Origin: Fistularia commersonii
Lineage: Eukaryota; Chordata; Actinopteri; Syngnathiformes; Fistulariidae
Direction: 5' to 3'
Assembly: GCA_037954325.1 (NCBI GenBank)
Contig: JBBMNZ010000001.1
Coordinates: 8,528,874-8,592,873 of the forward strand
DNA: 64,000 bases
Part shown: one piece after another, positions 1 through 10,199 of the stretch
Position numbering within the stretch: position 1 is the stretch's first letter
Layout of the letters: every line of letters begins with the position of its first letter
Notes under the pieces: model-generated
The model's input: only the letters and a program-made list of their open reading frames with translations
Databases searched by the model: none
What the model was told of the DNA's origin: nothing
Program-made: the position numbers and the translations under genes

Positions 1-324
1 AATGGGAAAATTAAGGAACATTCTGGAGTAGATACATCAGAATGGGATGAGTGGTTAAGTGTGTTTGGAAAATATAAAGCCTTAGTGTCATCCATCCTCC
101 TGTCAATAGCCGTATTCGCTGCAATGTTAACATTATGTGGATGTTGCTGTATATTGTGTATAAGAACTCTCGCCAACAGAATAATCATCACAGCCCTCAC
201 ACCAGAAACTGAAGAACAAAAGCTACAGTTGTACCCATTATTGGAGAATGAAGATAATGACACCAGAGGACTGAAAGAACTGTTTAGCGAGGACGAAAGA
301 GAAAAAGAGTCTCGTCTGTACTGA
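1..324 (+). CDS. env: Endogenous retrovirus env, C-terminal end (partial)
   Basis: The frame is open from the window edge to a stop at 322-324, so only the last 107 codons of an envelope protein are present. A long hydrophobic segment (about codons 27-58) is followed by a cysteine cluster (CGCCC) and a charged cytoplasmic tail of about 45 residues. That arrangement is typical of the membrane-spanning and tail part of a retroviral transmembrane subunit. A polypurine tract and an LTR follow directly, as expected for the 3' end of a provirus. The start lies outside the window, so whether the whole gene is intact cannot be judged. A host membrane protein is less likely because of the LTR next to it. 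Confidence 0.72.
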   Translation, partial: NGKIKEHSGVDTSEWDEWLSVFGKYKALVSSILLSIAVFAAMLTLCGCCCILCIRTLANRIIITALTPETEEQKLQLYPLLENEDNDTRGLKELFSEDEREKESRLY

Positions 325-422
325 ACGATGAGCAACGAATGACCTCGCAGCTGAAAATCTGACGAAGAAGAAGCTGTGGAGCAAAGGAAACAAAATGCTC
401 ACAAATGATAAACAGGGGGAAC

Positions 423-839
423 TGTTAGAGTAATTTACCTTTTGTGGCAAAACTGTCTGTGTTATATTATCATATGTGAGAACCATATTCTGTTTTGCGA
501 GCTGTACAAGCTGTCACCTTATCCTGTTATTCTTTTGCTATGCTACCTGTACCCACGCCCTCTGATGCAAACAATCCTGTGAAAAGTGCTGGCTGTACTA
601 AAAACATGATTATCCCGTGAGAAGCTACACCCCTCATGCATCTACCCGTTAACTATTATCTTGCTTACACAAATGGAACAACACTCATTACAAATAAAAG
701 CTTATGCTATCGAAGGGAGGTCAGAGCTGTCTGGAGACTACTACGGTGGTGCTCCAACTGACTCTCCTTGCGAGCTGAACAGCCTAGACTCGTGTCCCGT
801 TTTCCTTATAGTTTTGATGTCGGCCTTTGAACCCCAACA
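423..839 (+). repeat. Putative 3' LTR of the env-bearing ERV
   Basis: A purine-rich tract at 410-421 (AAACAGGGGGA) sits just before a TG dinucleotide at 423, which is the usual polypurine tract/LTR start. A poly(A) signal AATAAA lies at 693-698. The 3' edge is placed at a CA at 838-839, but it is uncertain because no second copy or target duplication is visible here. Confidence 0.5.
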
Positions 840-880
840 CTACTGCTCATGGTTCATCCATGCTGGGTTAATTGCTGAGA

Positions 881-935
881 ATGAATTTTCCCACAGGGAT
901 TAACAAAGGATAAATTATTATTGTTATTATAACAC
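881..935 (+). repeat. LINE/SINE-type 3' tail
   Basis: The sequence GAATTTTCCCACAGGGATTAAC followed by AT-rich short repeats resembles the 3' tail shared by many fish LINEs and SINEs (a 'GAATTTCCCC...GGGATTAATAAAG' type end). It probably marks a heavily 5'-truncated retroelement copy inserted beside the LTR. Confidence 0.4.
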
Positions 936-1008
936 CTTCTCCTGAACCTGCTGGTTCCACTTGATTACTCAACACGTCAAGATTACCCTGGACCGCACCA
1001 CCTTGGTC

Positions 1009-1240
1009 TACTCCAAAATAATCAACCTCTCACCTGGTTTAATGACACTCAAATATTAAAAACGGCCAAAAAGATCCTCGCAGATCAGTCCCACATCCTA
1101 CACCTTGCTTTCGAGTGGCTCCCCTCTGGCCGCAGACTCTGCTGCCCACCTGCAAAACCCAGGGGCAACTTTCGTCCCCGAAGCTGTCCAACTCTTCAAT
1201 TCTCAGCAACCCATCAAAACCCCTCATCGCCAAGCCCCCC
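1009..1240 (+). pseudogene. LINE ORF2 C-terminal remnant (jockey-type)
   Basis: One frame reads an alanine/lysine-rich helix followed by a 'LPSGRR' motif and a basic stretch. This is the conserved C-terminal tail found after the reverse transcriptase in L2/Rex1/CR1-like LINEs of fish. There is no reverse transcriptase core here. The piece is short, so the clade is not assigned. Confidence 0.45.
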
Positions 1241-1331
1241 CTCCATTTAGTATACAAATGCAGGGCAATTTCTAACCGACAATTTGCACAATTTTGTAAA
1301 GTGATTATATATATTGTAGGTACAATTACAT

Positions 1332-2800
1332 TATAGGTACAATTCAACCATGAGAGACAGAATGCAAGAAAAAAAATCCAGAAAATCATATTATTTGATT
1401 TTTATAGCATTCTTTTGCAAATTATGGTGAAATAAGTATTTGATCACCTACAAACAAGCAAGATTTCTGTCTCCCACAGACCTGTAATTTCTTTAGTAAG
1501 AGGCGCCTCAGTCTTAAATACATTACCTGTATTAATTGCACCTGTTTGAATCGGTTATCAGAATAAAAGACACCTGTCCACACCTCAAACACGCACACTC
1601 CAAACTCCACTATGGCCAAGACCAAAGAGCTGTCAAAGGACACCATAAACAAAACCATAGACCTGCACCAGGCTGGGAAGACTGAATCTGCAATAGGTAA
1701 GCAACTCTGTGTGGGGAAATCAACTGTGGAAGCAATTATTTGAAAATGGAAGACATACAAGACCACTGATAATTTCCCCCTCGATCTGGGGCTCCACAAA
1801 AGATCTCACCCTGTGGGGTCAAAATGATCACAAAAATGGTAAAGAAAAACCCATGAGGGGGGAACTTCTGGGTGACCTGCAGAGAGCTGGAACCAAAGTA
1901 ACAAAGGTTACCATGAGTAACACGCCAGGGAGTCAAATCCTGCAGTGCCAGACATGCCCCCCTGCTTAAGCCAGTACATGTTCAGGCTCGTCTGAAGTTT
2001 GCTAGAGAGCATGTTGATGATCCAGAAGAGGATTGGAAGAATGTCCTATATTCAGATGAAACCAAAATAGAACATTTTGGTAAAAACTCAACTTGCCGTG
2101 TTCGGAGGAGAAAGAATGCTGAGTTGTATCCGAATAATGCTAAACCTACTGTGAAGCATGGCTGTGGAAACATCATGCTTTGGGGCTGTTTTTTTCTGCA
2201 AAGGGACTAGGACGACTGATCCATGTGGAGGAAAGAATGAACAGGGCCATGTATTGGGAGATTGTGAATGAAAACCTCCTTCCATCAGCAAGGGCAGTGA
2301 AGATGAAAAGTGGCTGGGTCTTTCAGCATGACGATCCCAAACACACCGCCCGAGCAACGGAGGAGTGGCTTTGTAAGAAGCATTTCAAGGTCCCAGAGTG
2401 GCCTTGCCACTCTCCAGATCTCAACCCATAGAAAATCTTTGAAGGGAATTGAAAATCCGTGTTATCCAGCGACAGCCCCAAAACATTACTGTTCTCAGGG
2501 AGATCTGGATGGAGGAATAGGACAAAACACAACAGTGTGTGAAAACTTTGTGAAGACTTGCAGAAACTGTTTGACCTCTGTCTTTGCCAACAAAGGGTAT
2601 ATAAGAAAGTATTGAGGTGAACTTTTGTTCTTGACCTTATACTTATTTTCCACGATAATTTGCAAATAAATTCTTTAAAAATCAGATAATGTGATTTTCT
2701 GGATATTTTTTCACATTCTGTCACTCATAGTTAAAGTGTACCTATGTTGAAAATTACACGCCTTTATCACCTTTTTAAGTGGACAATTGGTGGCTGACTA
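1332..2800 (+). mobile_element. Tc1-like DNA transposon, copy 1
   Basis: Long inverted repeats flank a transposase pseudogene. The left end (about 1332-1470) has CCAGAAAATCAT and TTTGCAAATTATGGTGAAATAAG. The reverse complement of the same sequence is at 2640-2800. A second copy of the family, in the opposite orientation, lies at 61193-62499 and shares these ends. The repeats are about 150-200 bp, as in the long-TIR class of fish Tc1 elements. The outermost bases are eroded and no clear TA duplication was fixed. Confidence 0.85.
1612..2615 (+). pseudogene. Tc1-like transposase, broken
   Basis: The start is placed at the ATG at 1612 (MAKTKELSKD), the usual Tc1 N-terminus with its helix-turn-helix (QAGKTESAIGKQL). 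Stops and frameshifts appear from about 1740 on. The first catalytic Asp region (YSDET, near 2054) and the second (QHDDPKHTA, near 2325) are recognisable. The final DE-type motif reads SPDLNP and then a stop (about 2429), so the third catalytic Glu is lost. It cannot code for active transposase. Its role was cut-and-paste transposition at TA sites. Confidence 0.82.
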
Positions 2801-3699
2801 GCAAGATCCTGGTTATCAAAACCTTGGCACACAGTGCTCAGTTAAGCATAGCCTGGATAAGCAACTAGGAGCCGCTACCCCAAGGGCTCACTGCCCACAC
2901 GGGGAGACATCAAGGAGTTGTTTGTTTTGGGCAACAGACAAATGTAGACACCTAAAAGTGGTAATTCTCAGCATGTCAATGGAACCTTATAGGGTTGATG
3001 ATTATCTCATGAATTGAATTCAAATTAATCAATTCAGAGAATACATTACTGCCCCCCTTTATCCATATTATGAAAAGGCAGGGGTACTACTTGTATTGAA
3101 AACAAAACAGAAAGTGATACTATAATTTGGTCATCCTTTTCAACAATCAATTTTAGCTACATATATGAAGATGATATATATCAATTTTACCTTATCCTCA
3201 ATATTTTCATATTAATAATAATGCTGGGAATAATACTGTCAAATAATAAAAACCCCATATAATATGGAAATTTAAGTTTTGCTCACTATTTCTTTTCTGT
3301 TGTTATTGTCACAGTCTCTTTGGTCAAGATTATCGCACATGAATTCAAACAGGAGTCAAGCAGAGACCACATTGTTCAGAAAATGCTGTACATTTAATGG
3401 TTTGATTCTGTTTTTTCTGGACCATGCTCAATCTAAGAGTAAATAAAATTAAGAGGCGCTAGTATTATATTTCTTAGCTGCACCAAAAGAAGTCAAACTG
3501 TTGACCTTTATCTGACTGTTTCTGTACCAGTAAATGATTGTCTTGTGTCGATAAAGTTATCAAAAATGTGTAAATAAAATGTTTACAGCTTAGGATCATG
3601 GGCTGTGACAGTAAATAATATAATATGTTTGTATTGGACATGATTTTATCACATTTTATTACATTACTTTTCCCCTTCTCACCCTGAGACACAATGCCC
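2801..3699. other. AT-rich stretch without recognisable gene
   Basis: No reading frame here resembles a known family. The sequence is AT-rich, with short simple stretches around 3170-3260. The upstream part of the LTR that ends at 4103 may begin inside this interval, but I could not place its start. Confidence 0.4.
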
Positions 3700-4103
3700 T
3701 CACTCCCCTTGATCATCCTTTGTCCCTTGTGTGACACCTTTTGTTTATGGGCAGCTCTGGGCTTCTCACAACAGCCTTGGAGCTAGGTACCATTCACATG
3801 TTATCTTTATCTGTTGCACCCCCTATTTTGTGGGCAGCACTGTACTTCAATATGCCTGTATTGTTCACCCCTTGTATAAAAGAGACCCCCTATAACTAAT
3901 AAAGCAGAGTCCTGGAAGAAAAACAGACACAGTCTGTTTCTCTCTGCTCCCTGTGGCAACAAACAAATCTCTGATACAATATGATCATCCACCATCGGCT
4001 AGGAGATCTGGACCTTAGCCTTGGATTGAGAGGACGAGGAGTGCCCTCCCCTGCGGTTCCTGGGGGTCTCCACCACTACCTCGCCTCAAGACCGTCCTCA
4101 ACA
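3700..4103 (+). repeat. 5' LTR of a second ERV (start not fixed)
   Basis: A TATA box (TATAAA, 3875-3880) is followed closely by a poly(A) signal (AATAAA, 3898-3903). The LTR ends in CA at 4102-4103, three bases before a primer-binding site. The short distance between TATA and AATAAA implies a short R region. The left edge is a guess, because no second copy of this LTR is in the window. Confidence 0.55.
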
Positions 4104-4106
4104 ATT

Positions 4107-4124
4107 TAGTGTCAGAAGTGGGAT
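4107..4124 (+). other. Primer-binding site, tRNA-Leu type
   Basis: TAGTGTCAGAAGTGGGAT lies three bases after the LTR. It differs by one base from the expected complement of a tRNA-Leu 3' end (TGGTGTCAGAAGTGGGAT). The second base of the canonical TGG has mutated. This supports reading 3700-8183 as the remains of one provirus. Confidence 0.6.
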
Positions 4125-4199
4125 CATCAACGCTAAGGTAAGCGTAGAATGAGATGTTATGCTTACCAAAAACATAAATGGCGAACTGATCATTTAGAA

Positions 4200-4758
4200 A
4201 AACATCGACTGATGTTCCAAAAAATGTGAATAAATCTGAAGGCGTCACAATTTCAGTGGTGCCTCTTGTTAAAATTTACCTGTGGGAACGCATCACTTGA
4301 TGACAAAAGAATGCACAACTGTACATTTCCATTGACACCCCCCACACGTGATCGATCACACACCCCGCAGCTTTGTCCGAGCGTGGCCCTGCACCCAAAG
4401 TGCCCACATTCCAAGAGCGTGTAAAACAAGTCCTTATGAGGAAGTAAACCCGACCTTTTGGTCAAAGGTATAAAAATGAGCGTGCCCTCCTTGGCTCCGG
4501 GCCAGAACCTCTTCATCTACACATTTGACTGGACGTGTCTCAGCGGGTGTCTAGAGAGGGTGAACGATCCTCTCGGGCTGACATTCATTCTGGTCTGGGA
4601 TATCTCTGACCCGGGATATCCCGTAAGTGTATTTCCTGACTTTGAACGAACCATTCTTGTTTGATTACTTCCTGATCGTTCTGACATCTTTCCCTGAATG
4701 AGAATCTGAATACATAACAACAAAGTCTGGTCCTGTGGCGGGAGCCACAAAACAGGCA
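4200..4758 (+). repeat. Solo LTR, family LTR-X, copy 1
   Basis: This matches, in opposite orientation, the LTRs at 20256-21064 and 37396-38204. Shared blocks include the AGAACCTCTTCATCTACAC-type segment, the ACATTCATTCTGG block, and an end in GGAGCCAC-AAAAC-GGCA. A TATA box is at 4469-4475. Sequences after the shared GGCA end differ in all three copies, so these are separate insertions of one LTR. The left boundary is approximate because this copy is more divergent. It lies inside the leader of the ERV. Confidence 0.6.
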
Positions 4759-4979
4759 CTCTTCCTGGTGAATACAATATGTGGCAAGAACTTGTGGATC
4801 ATAGTAAACATACCTATTCTGTGAATCAGCAATCAACAACTCTGAGAAATGGATCAACCTATTCCCACTCGAGGGATCATTCACAGATCATCACATGAAA
4901 CAGTTGAAAATGATAACAAACGAAAAAAAAAGGATGTAAAGAATAGAATGACAGATACATGACAACATGTGAAAGGACA

Positions 4980-5040
4980 AGGTAGAGGGATTGCAAACAA
5001 TCACTAACACCCTTTTAGAGCAAGGCATTATTGTACCTGT
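4980..5040 (+). pseudogene. pol: ERV pol remnant, left of hAT insertion
   Basis: The last 30 bases read as the start of a retroviral reverse transcriptase (a 'LEQGII' type segment). The reading continues after the hAT element at 6034. The gag gene and most of pol are missing between LTR and env, so the provirus has lost its core by deletion. Confidence 0.45.
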
Positions 5041-6033
5041 CAGTGACGTGCCGTGAAGTTCATGGCTGGTGAGGCACTGAAGTCATCAGTCAGATTTACA
5101 AACCTATGAACCCTACGGAGTAGCTTATTCACCATTTTATCAACAGCAGTTAACGTGTTTTGTTTAAAATATCATATCAACATTCTTTACATATACAAAC
5201 TGTAGCATAGAAAAAAGCACATTAAAAAAACGTTATTATCTCTTACTTTTACTTATAAATGAAGACCATGCGCCGCTGAGCAGTTTGTATATTGAATGTT
5301 TTTAGCGCGATTTGACTGTGAATGTGAGTGGCCAACCGCTCATGTTTGATTCTCAGAAGTTGAGAAAAGAATGCAGGAAAAGCAGAAAAGGCGCTCTCTT
5401 ACTGGACATCCACACAGCCAGCCTTTTTGTGTGTACCACTCCGTTTGAACAGACCAAGTCTTCGGTCTCCTAGTCTGAAGCAAATCCATTAGTGCCGGCG
5501 TCGGTCTTCCCTTACTTATCATCTCTTGCTCCAACTGAAAGTCCAGTTTAGAAAATTCTTTCAGTTTAGCTATGTAATCCTCCATTTTGGAAATAAAGCC
5601 AAGCAAGACGAAAAAATACCTGGATGCCTGCACTTGACTTGGTAACTGTTTACAGTAGCTTGCTATTGCAAATTCTATTATTCTTCAGCCGAGTAGTAAT
5701 AAGGATCCCTGGGATTGCCAGTGCCCCCTACCATGAGGCCCCGTCACTGCGTGCCTCACTTAGTGTGTCTTTGCTGCCGCTTTACGATCGCTCGGAACGA
5801 GAAACACGTTACAGGTTTCGACGGAAAAAAAATACACATCAGCTAAAGTATGGAAATTTAGTTCACATATTAGTGCTTAAAGTGTTTGAAAATTTTAATG
5901 GTGACATCCACAGAGACAGCAATACGGTCTCAGCCGCATAACATGTCAGCGCAGTTATTGCACAAATGGAACCATTCAAATTATTTTTTCATTTTACTTA
6001 TTTTTTCTATCCATGATGCCTGACTACACGTCA
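5041..6033 (-). mobile_element. hAT deletion derivative, copy 1
   Basis: The ends are CAGTGACGTGCCGTGAAG on the left and its near inverse (...ACACGTCACTG) on the right. The flanks GTACCTGT and GTATCTAT look like a decayed 8-bp target duplication, the hAT hallmark. It is related to 14414-15771 and 48674-49623. Inside is the N-terminal zinc-finger part of the transposase only; the catalytic part has been deleted. It splits the pol remnant of the ERV. Confidence 0.8.
5340..5588 (-). pseudogene. hAT transposase N-terminus (TTF-type zinc finger)
   Basis: The start is placed at the Met of MEDYIAKL because the other copy shares it. About 55 residues in, the sequence has WLCGC...LFCFSC, the Cys pattern of the TTF-type zinc finger found at the start of ZMYM1/hAT-like transposases. 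It stops shortly afterwards at a deletion, so there is no RNase-H-like catalytic domain and no hAT dimerisation domain. It is a nonfunctional remnant. Confidence 0.75.
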
Positions 6034-6199
6034 CTGGTATCTATCACATCTCCTTACAATACTCCATTAAACCCAGTTCCCATGCGCTGTCCCTTACCTG
6101 AGCATTTGCATCCCACACTTGGGATGGCGGTACCAACCCAGTTGCAAATGATCCAGCAGCCATCAATCTTGTAGAAAAATTACTATATCAGTAAACAAG
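6034..6199 (+). pseudogene. pol: ERV pol remnant, right of hAT insertion
   Basis: Immediately after the hAT element a frame reads a SPYNTP motif, the conserved start of the retroviral reverse transcriptase palm (normally followed by the catalytic domain). The rest of the reverse transcriptase is absent and env-like sequence begins within 200 bases. This indicates a large internal deletion of the provirus. Confidence 0.5.
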
Positions 6200-6723
6200 G
6201 GGGAAACATCAGTGGCATGTGGTGGATGTATGGAAATAACATCCTCCGACCAATTCTCTCCAGTAATCGGATTAGGACATGATTTCGACAAAAATGGTCC
6301 CTCATACAGATTGAACAGTATGGGTAGGATGGAATGGATTGCCACAGGGGGTCCCAACAGAATTCCATACAGGAATTGGGACGGGATTCTTTTGCCGCTC
6401 CATATTACCGTGGGCCCAAATCAGACATAATTATTATTGGCTAAATTATGTGTATTCTAACCAGCAAAGATTCATCAATTACACCAGACACGCCCTACAG
6501 GCCCTAAGTAAGCAAGTGGTGGCTAACTGCAGGATGTCATGGCAAAACAGAATAACGCTGGACATGATATTAGCCGAAAAGAGAGGTGTTTGTGCTATGT
6601 TCAGCAACAAATGCTGTACATTAATTTCTAATTACACAACAGAAAATGGAAGTTTTGCACAGGCCATGGATACACCGAACAGTTTCTCTAAGGGAATAAC
6701 TAGCAATAAAGGGCAAGGAAGTA
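6200..6723 (+). pseudogene. env: ERV env remnant, SU/TM boundary region
   Basis: Frames here read the end of a surface subunit and the first half of a transmembrane subunit. They include a heptad-like helix, a 'QNRITLDM' type segment and a CX6CC motif near 6590-6625. That pattern is characteristic of gamma-type retroviral envelope proteins. The frame is interrupted by stops before about 6339 and by the pogo-like element at 6724. The membrane anchor is not found after the insertion. Confidence 0.65.
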
Positions 6724-7039
6724 CCATATTTTCCGCACCGTAAGCCGCACCACATTATAAGGCGCATATAATAGAAGTGGCTGGGGTTGCGTTATGCATC
6801 CAGTAAATGGAGGTGCACTAAATGGAATTCAACAAAACAGTCAGATAAGTCAGTCAAACTTTGTTAATAGAATACAAACCAACATTCACTCCCAAAAGAA
6901 ATTAGTGCATTCACAATACGGTAACATACGTACCGATAGCTCTTTCCGGGACTTGCGCCGCCTTCGTTGAAAACAATTTATTTCCAACTCAATTTGTCAC
7001 AGTTCAAAGCGTTTCATAAAACAAAAGCACCAAGAAGGA

Positions 7040-7458
7040 CCGCCCCTAAATTCATTGATGTTCATGTCGCTAGCTAGCGCTGTTGCCTTCATTAGAGTGA
7101 CTATAGCAACACTTCTACTTGCTGCTCTCTGTTTAACAACCCACTGCTCAGGCTTTTCCTCCAACAATGGCCATCTCGCTTTGTTACCTCAGAAACTCTG
7201 TTTACTCTTCTTTACTTGGCGCAGGTCATCTTATTGCTTCCTCCACTTCCACACCATTGATTTGTTAACATTGAATTCTCTTGCTGCTGCTCTTTTCCCT
7301 TTTTCGACTGCATGACTGATCACCATGAGTTTAAACTCTGCGTCGTAAGCGTGTCTTTTAGTGTGGGACTGGAATTCCCCTTTACCGTTTTTTCTGCTGC
7401 TACTTCGTCGACGCGCGTGTGCGCACATACACAGACATATGGAAATGAAAATCCACAC
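7040..7458 (-). pseudogene. pogo-type transposase, N-terminal half
   Basis: The segment KRHAYDAEFKLMVISHA continues into RAAAREFNVNKSMVWKWRK. This is the Brinker/CENP-B-like helix-turn-helix at the front of many pogo-group transposases. After a stop near 7231 the frame still reads a KARWPLLEEK...QWV segment, as in the second (CENP-B type) DNA-binding domain. No DDE catalytic domain follows. The start is uncertain. Confidence 0.7.
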
Positions 7459-7515
7459 TTGGTGCAGTCATATATCCCAGCATGCACAGTGTGCTACTTC
7501 TTCTATGGGAGAAAA

Positions 7516-7860
7516 TGTCAGGATCTCCTCTTGGCAGCCAAGAGGAGACACCTGATCACAATTAATAATCAGCGCCAGCAGCCAGCTGCCACTCATCAAG
7601 ATCTCTTTAAAGAGCAGTGGCACGCTCCGTCTGGCACCGGAGAATTGCTATTCTCCACCCGACCTTGTGAGACCACCCAGGCCCTTGAACCCCGACCCTG
7701 CAAGAACCCACTCTGGACCTTGAACCCCTACCCTGCGAGAGACCCCCCCCGGACCTTCGGACCCCGACCCTGCAAAATCCCGATCTAAAAATAAAGAGAC
7801 TCTATCAAACTCCAGTTCTGGTGGTGTGGTTCCCTGTCTGAGTCCTTCTGAGCCGTGACA
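7516..7860 (+). repeat. Solo LTR, family LTR-A, copy 1
   Basis: It begins TGTCAGGATCTC and ends AGCCGTGACA. It is flanked by a perfect 5-bp duplication GAAAA (7511-7515 and 7861-7865). It shares the AAAGAGCAG-GGCACGCTC block and the GGTGGTGTGGTTCCC end with 61330-61831. A poly(A)-type AATAAAG lies near its end. The middle consists of imperfect 'CCCCGACCCTGC' type repeats. TG...CA ends plus a 5-bp duplication mark a solo LTR of a gypsy- or ERV-like element. Confidence 0.85.
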
Positions 7861-8013
7861 GAAAATAGAGTCGGCGGCTGCTTCCCGTAGTTGCGAGACC
7901 TCTTGCGGCTCAGTATTGATCCATATATAAGGCGCACCGGGTTATAAGGCATACTGTCAGTTTTTGAGAAGATTAAAGGCTTTTAGGTGCGCCTTATAGT
8001 GCGGAAAATACGG

Positions 8014-8183
8014 TACATGGTTAGAGGACTGGTGTTTTCGGCCATTGGGGCACAACTATCAGACAATGGGCCTCAACCAATGGTGGTATACACTGTGTGC
8101 ACGATTATGGTTTTAATGGATATCAGGTGAAGTGTACTTGTGTAACAAGGGGTGGTCTGGCCTGAGGAGATAAACACCCTATA
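8014..8183 (+). pseudogene. env: Possible continuation of the ERV env after the pogo element
   Basis: A short stretch rich in Trp codons follows the pogo right end and precedes the mariner-like element. It resembles the region between the CX6CC motif and the membrane anchor of env, but the match is weak. No anchor is visible. Confidence 0.3.
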
Positions 8184-8711
8184 TCAAGGTGTGCATAAAT
8201 ATTAGGCAGATTCTTCTCAGGAAAAATGGGCCAAAAAAGAGATTTGACTGACTCAGAGGTCAAAAACTGTAAAGAGTACACTCTTGTAATATCTAAGATA
8301 TTGGGCCATGATCACAGAACCATCAAACATTTTGTTGCAAAGTCATCAGGGTACAAAAAATGGAGAACTTTTGGGCCCTTCTTAAGCAGGAAATTTTCAG
8401 TCATGGTAAACCGTATGCCTCTCTAAATAGTGTCTGGGAGACTCTGGTTGTGGCTGCACAAAAAATTTTATCTGACCAGATCAGGAAACCGACTGACTCC
8501 ATGAATCAGAGGCTTGTCACTATTATCAAAAAGAAGGGTGGCTATATTGGTCACTGCGGGGGTTCTTTAATTTCAGATTTTTTTTCTTTGCACATTTTTT
8601 AAATCATTATCCTCATTTTAACAGATGAATAAAAAGGGAGATGGGAAAATCTTTGTTCTTCATTTAGTTGCATAATTCTGCACACCAATAGTTGCCTAAT
8701 AATGGTGTACT
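8184..8711 (+). mobile_element. Mariner/Tc1-type transposon, internally deleted
   Basis: The left end AAGGTGTGCATAAATATTAGGC matches the reverse complement of the right end (GCCTAATAATGGTGTACTT). Inside, an N-terminal helix-turn-helix frame (MGQKRDLTDSE, 8226-8345) is joined to a C-terminal frame (ENFWALLKQEI...KKGGYIGH, 8360-8545). The joint removes the region with the first two catalytic Asp residues and keeps the Glu-containing ENFWA motif. It is a classic deletion derivative of about 530 bp. Confidence 0.78.
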
Positions 8712-8789
8712 TATATTTTCTGAAGAAAGCCAAACCTTAACTTTTACTACCTAAATGTTCAGGTTTGAGGGTTTAACATTTTGGATTGA

Positions 8790-9757
8790 CCAAGAGCACT
8801 GTAGTTGCACAATAATAAAATTAATCCTCAAATACAACTTGCCAACTAATTGTGCGTGCAGTGTAGAAGGCAGAAAGATGAAGTTGTGATTCCCTGGGTG
8901 GGATGAGTTTCTGACAATGCTGTAGGCACGTTGCACACATCGGAACCTGTAGATGTCTTCAAGGTGGGGAAGTGTGTGTTGCTGATGTTCTGTGCCTTAC
9001 TGATAACTCTCTGTATTGCCTTCCTCTCAGCCTTGGCACAGCTCAGAAACCACACCAAGGTGCAGTGGCAGAGGATGCTTTCTGTGGAGCATCTGTAGAA
9101 AAACAACAGCAGCCCCAAAGAGAGGTTGACTTTTCCTGATAACCTCAGGAACTACTGCATTTTTTTACTCTGCATCCTAATGACTAAAGTTGAATCTGTT
9201 CTAAATAGAGCCGGTGCTGTGCCTTCTTTGCAAGGGTGTTGGTGTTTGAGGTCCCAGGAGATGTGGGTGTGCCCAGGAGCCTAAATTCCTTTACCCTGCT
9301 GACCTCCACTCCTTTTGATATACAGAGGAGCAGGTGACATGCCCTTCATCTTGAAGTTCCACTCAGCTCCCAGCAATTCGTAGTTCCAGTAGGCTGTCTA
9401 CTAGTCTGCTGGGGATGAATGTATTAAATGCAGAGCTGAAGTCTACAAACAGAATCTTTAAATATGAAGCAGGATGTTCCAGGTGGATCAATACTGGGTG
9501 AAGTGTGGTGTTAATGGCATCCTCCGTTGACCTGTTGGCTTTATATGCAAATCGCTGTTGCTCAAGAAAGGGTGGCAGTGCTGCTTTGACAAGTGCTTGG
9601 ACAAGCCTCTCAAAACACTAATTTACAGTTGATACTTGTGCTACTGGTCTGTTGTCATTTAGGCTATTAATGTGTTTCATAGGGGATGGGTACAACAGTG
9701 GTGGTTTTGAGGTACAGTACATGTTGTCAGAGAGCTTGAAAATGTTTGTGGATACCT
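8790..9757 (-). pseudogene. LINE reverse transcriptase remnant (L2/Rex1-like)
   Basis: Read on the minus strand, pieces of a jockey-type reverse transcriptase appear in order. They are an RSTEDAI-type segment near 9510-9560, an FVDFSSAFNT motif near 9430-9460, and a C-terminal AERKAIQRVI helix near 9010-9040. Much of the palm is deleted and frames shift. The 3' tail is not clear. It abuts a different LINE at about 9758. Confidence 0.65.
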
Positions 9758-10140
9758 TATATTGTGTTTATTGACAAAACATGACAAGCACAGAAGTCCA
9801 ATAACAAAGCACTGCTCTGGTTCAGATCGCTGAGGGCCATTCCTCCCAATCACGCCTTTCCAAGTCACACTGTGGTTGCCCACGTGAGCCTTGAAGTCTC
9901 CCAGTTAAACGCGGGACACCCCAGTAGGAGTGTTCCCAAGCAACCCCTCTAGGGACCCTAAGAAGAGTGGGTAAATTGAACTGTTGTCGGGTGCACAGCC
10001 ACAAATAAAAGTCAGAACCCACCCCCCACCTGAAGGCGGAGGGAGGTTACCCTCTCGTCCAGCGGGTTGAACCCCAATGTGCAGGCTTTGAGAAGGGGGG
10101 AAATCAATATGTCCACACCTGCCCGGCGCATATCACTGGG
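9758..10140 (-). pseudogene. LINE-F endonuclease region (3' side of nested RTE)
   Basis: The minus strand reads a segment like VTWKGVIGRNG, from an apurinic endonuclease domain, and then LLDFCA. Bases 10120-10140 end in ...CACTGGGGGCAAC. The same LINE resumes at 12907 with CTCCAGAATAAA, so the RTE copy between them is an insertion. I call this family LINE-F here; its clade is not assigned. Confidence 0.65.
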
Positions 10141-10199
10141 GGCAACTTCTTCTTCCTCTTCTTCTTTCGACTTTTCCATTCAGGGGTCACCACAGCGAG

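Larger units (their letters stand above)
6724..8013 (-). mobile_element. pogo/Tigger-type DNA transposon, degenerate
   Basis: The inverted ends are CCATATTTTCCGCAC on the left and CCGTATTTTCCGCAC (reverse strand) on the right. Both are flanked by TA (6722-6723 and 8014-8015), the Tc1/mariner/pogo target duplication. The left and right GGCGCA blocks also match. Without the nested solo LTR (7516-7860) the element would be about 940 bp, an internally deleted copy. It is inserted in the ERV env. Confidence 0.8.

Noticed and set aside
1..324. A domesticated env (syncytin-like) gene
   Set aside because: Only the C-terminal end is visible and an LTR follows immediately; nothing suggests preservation by selection.
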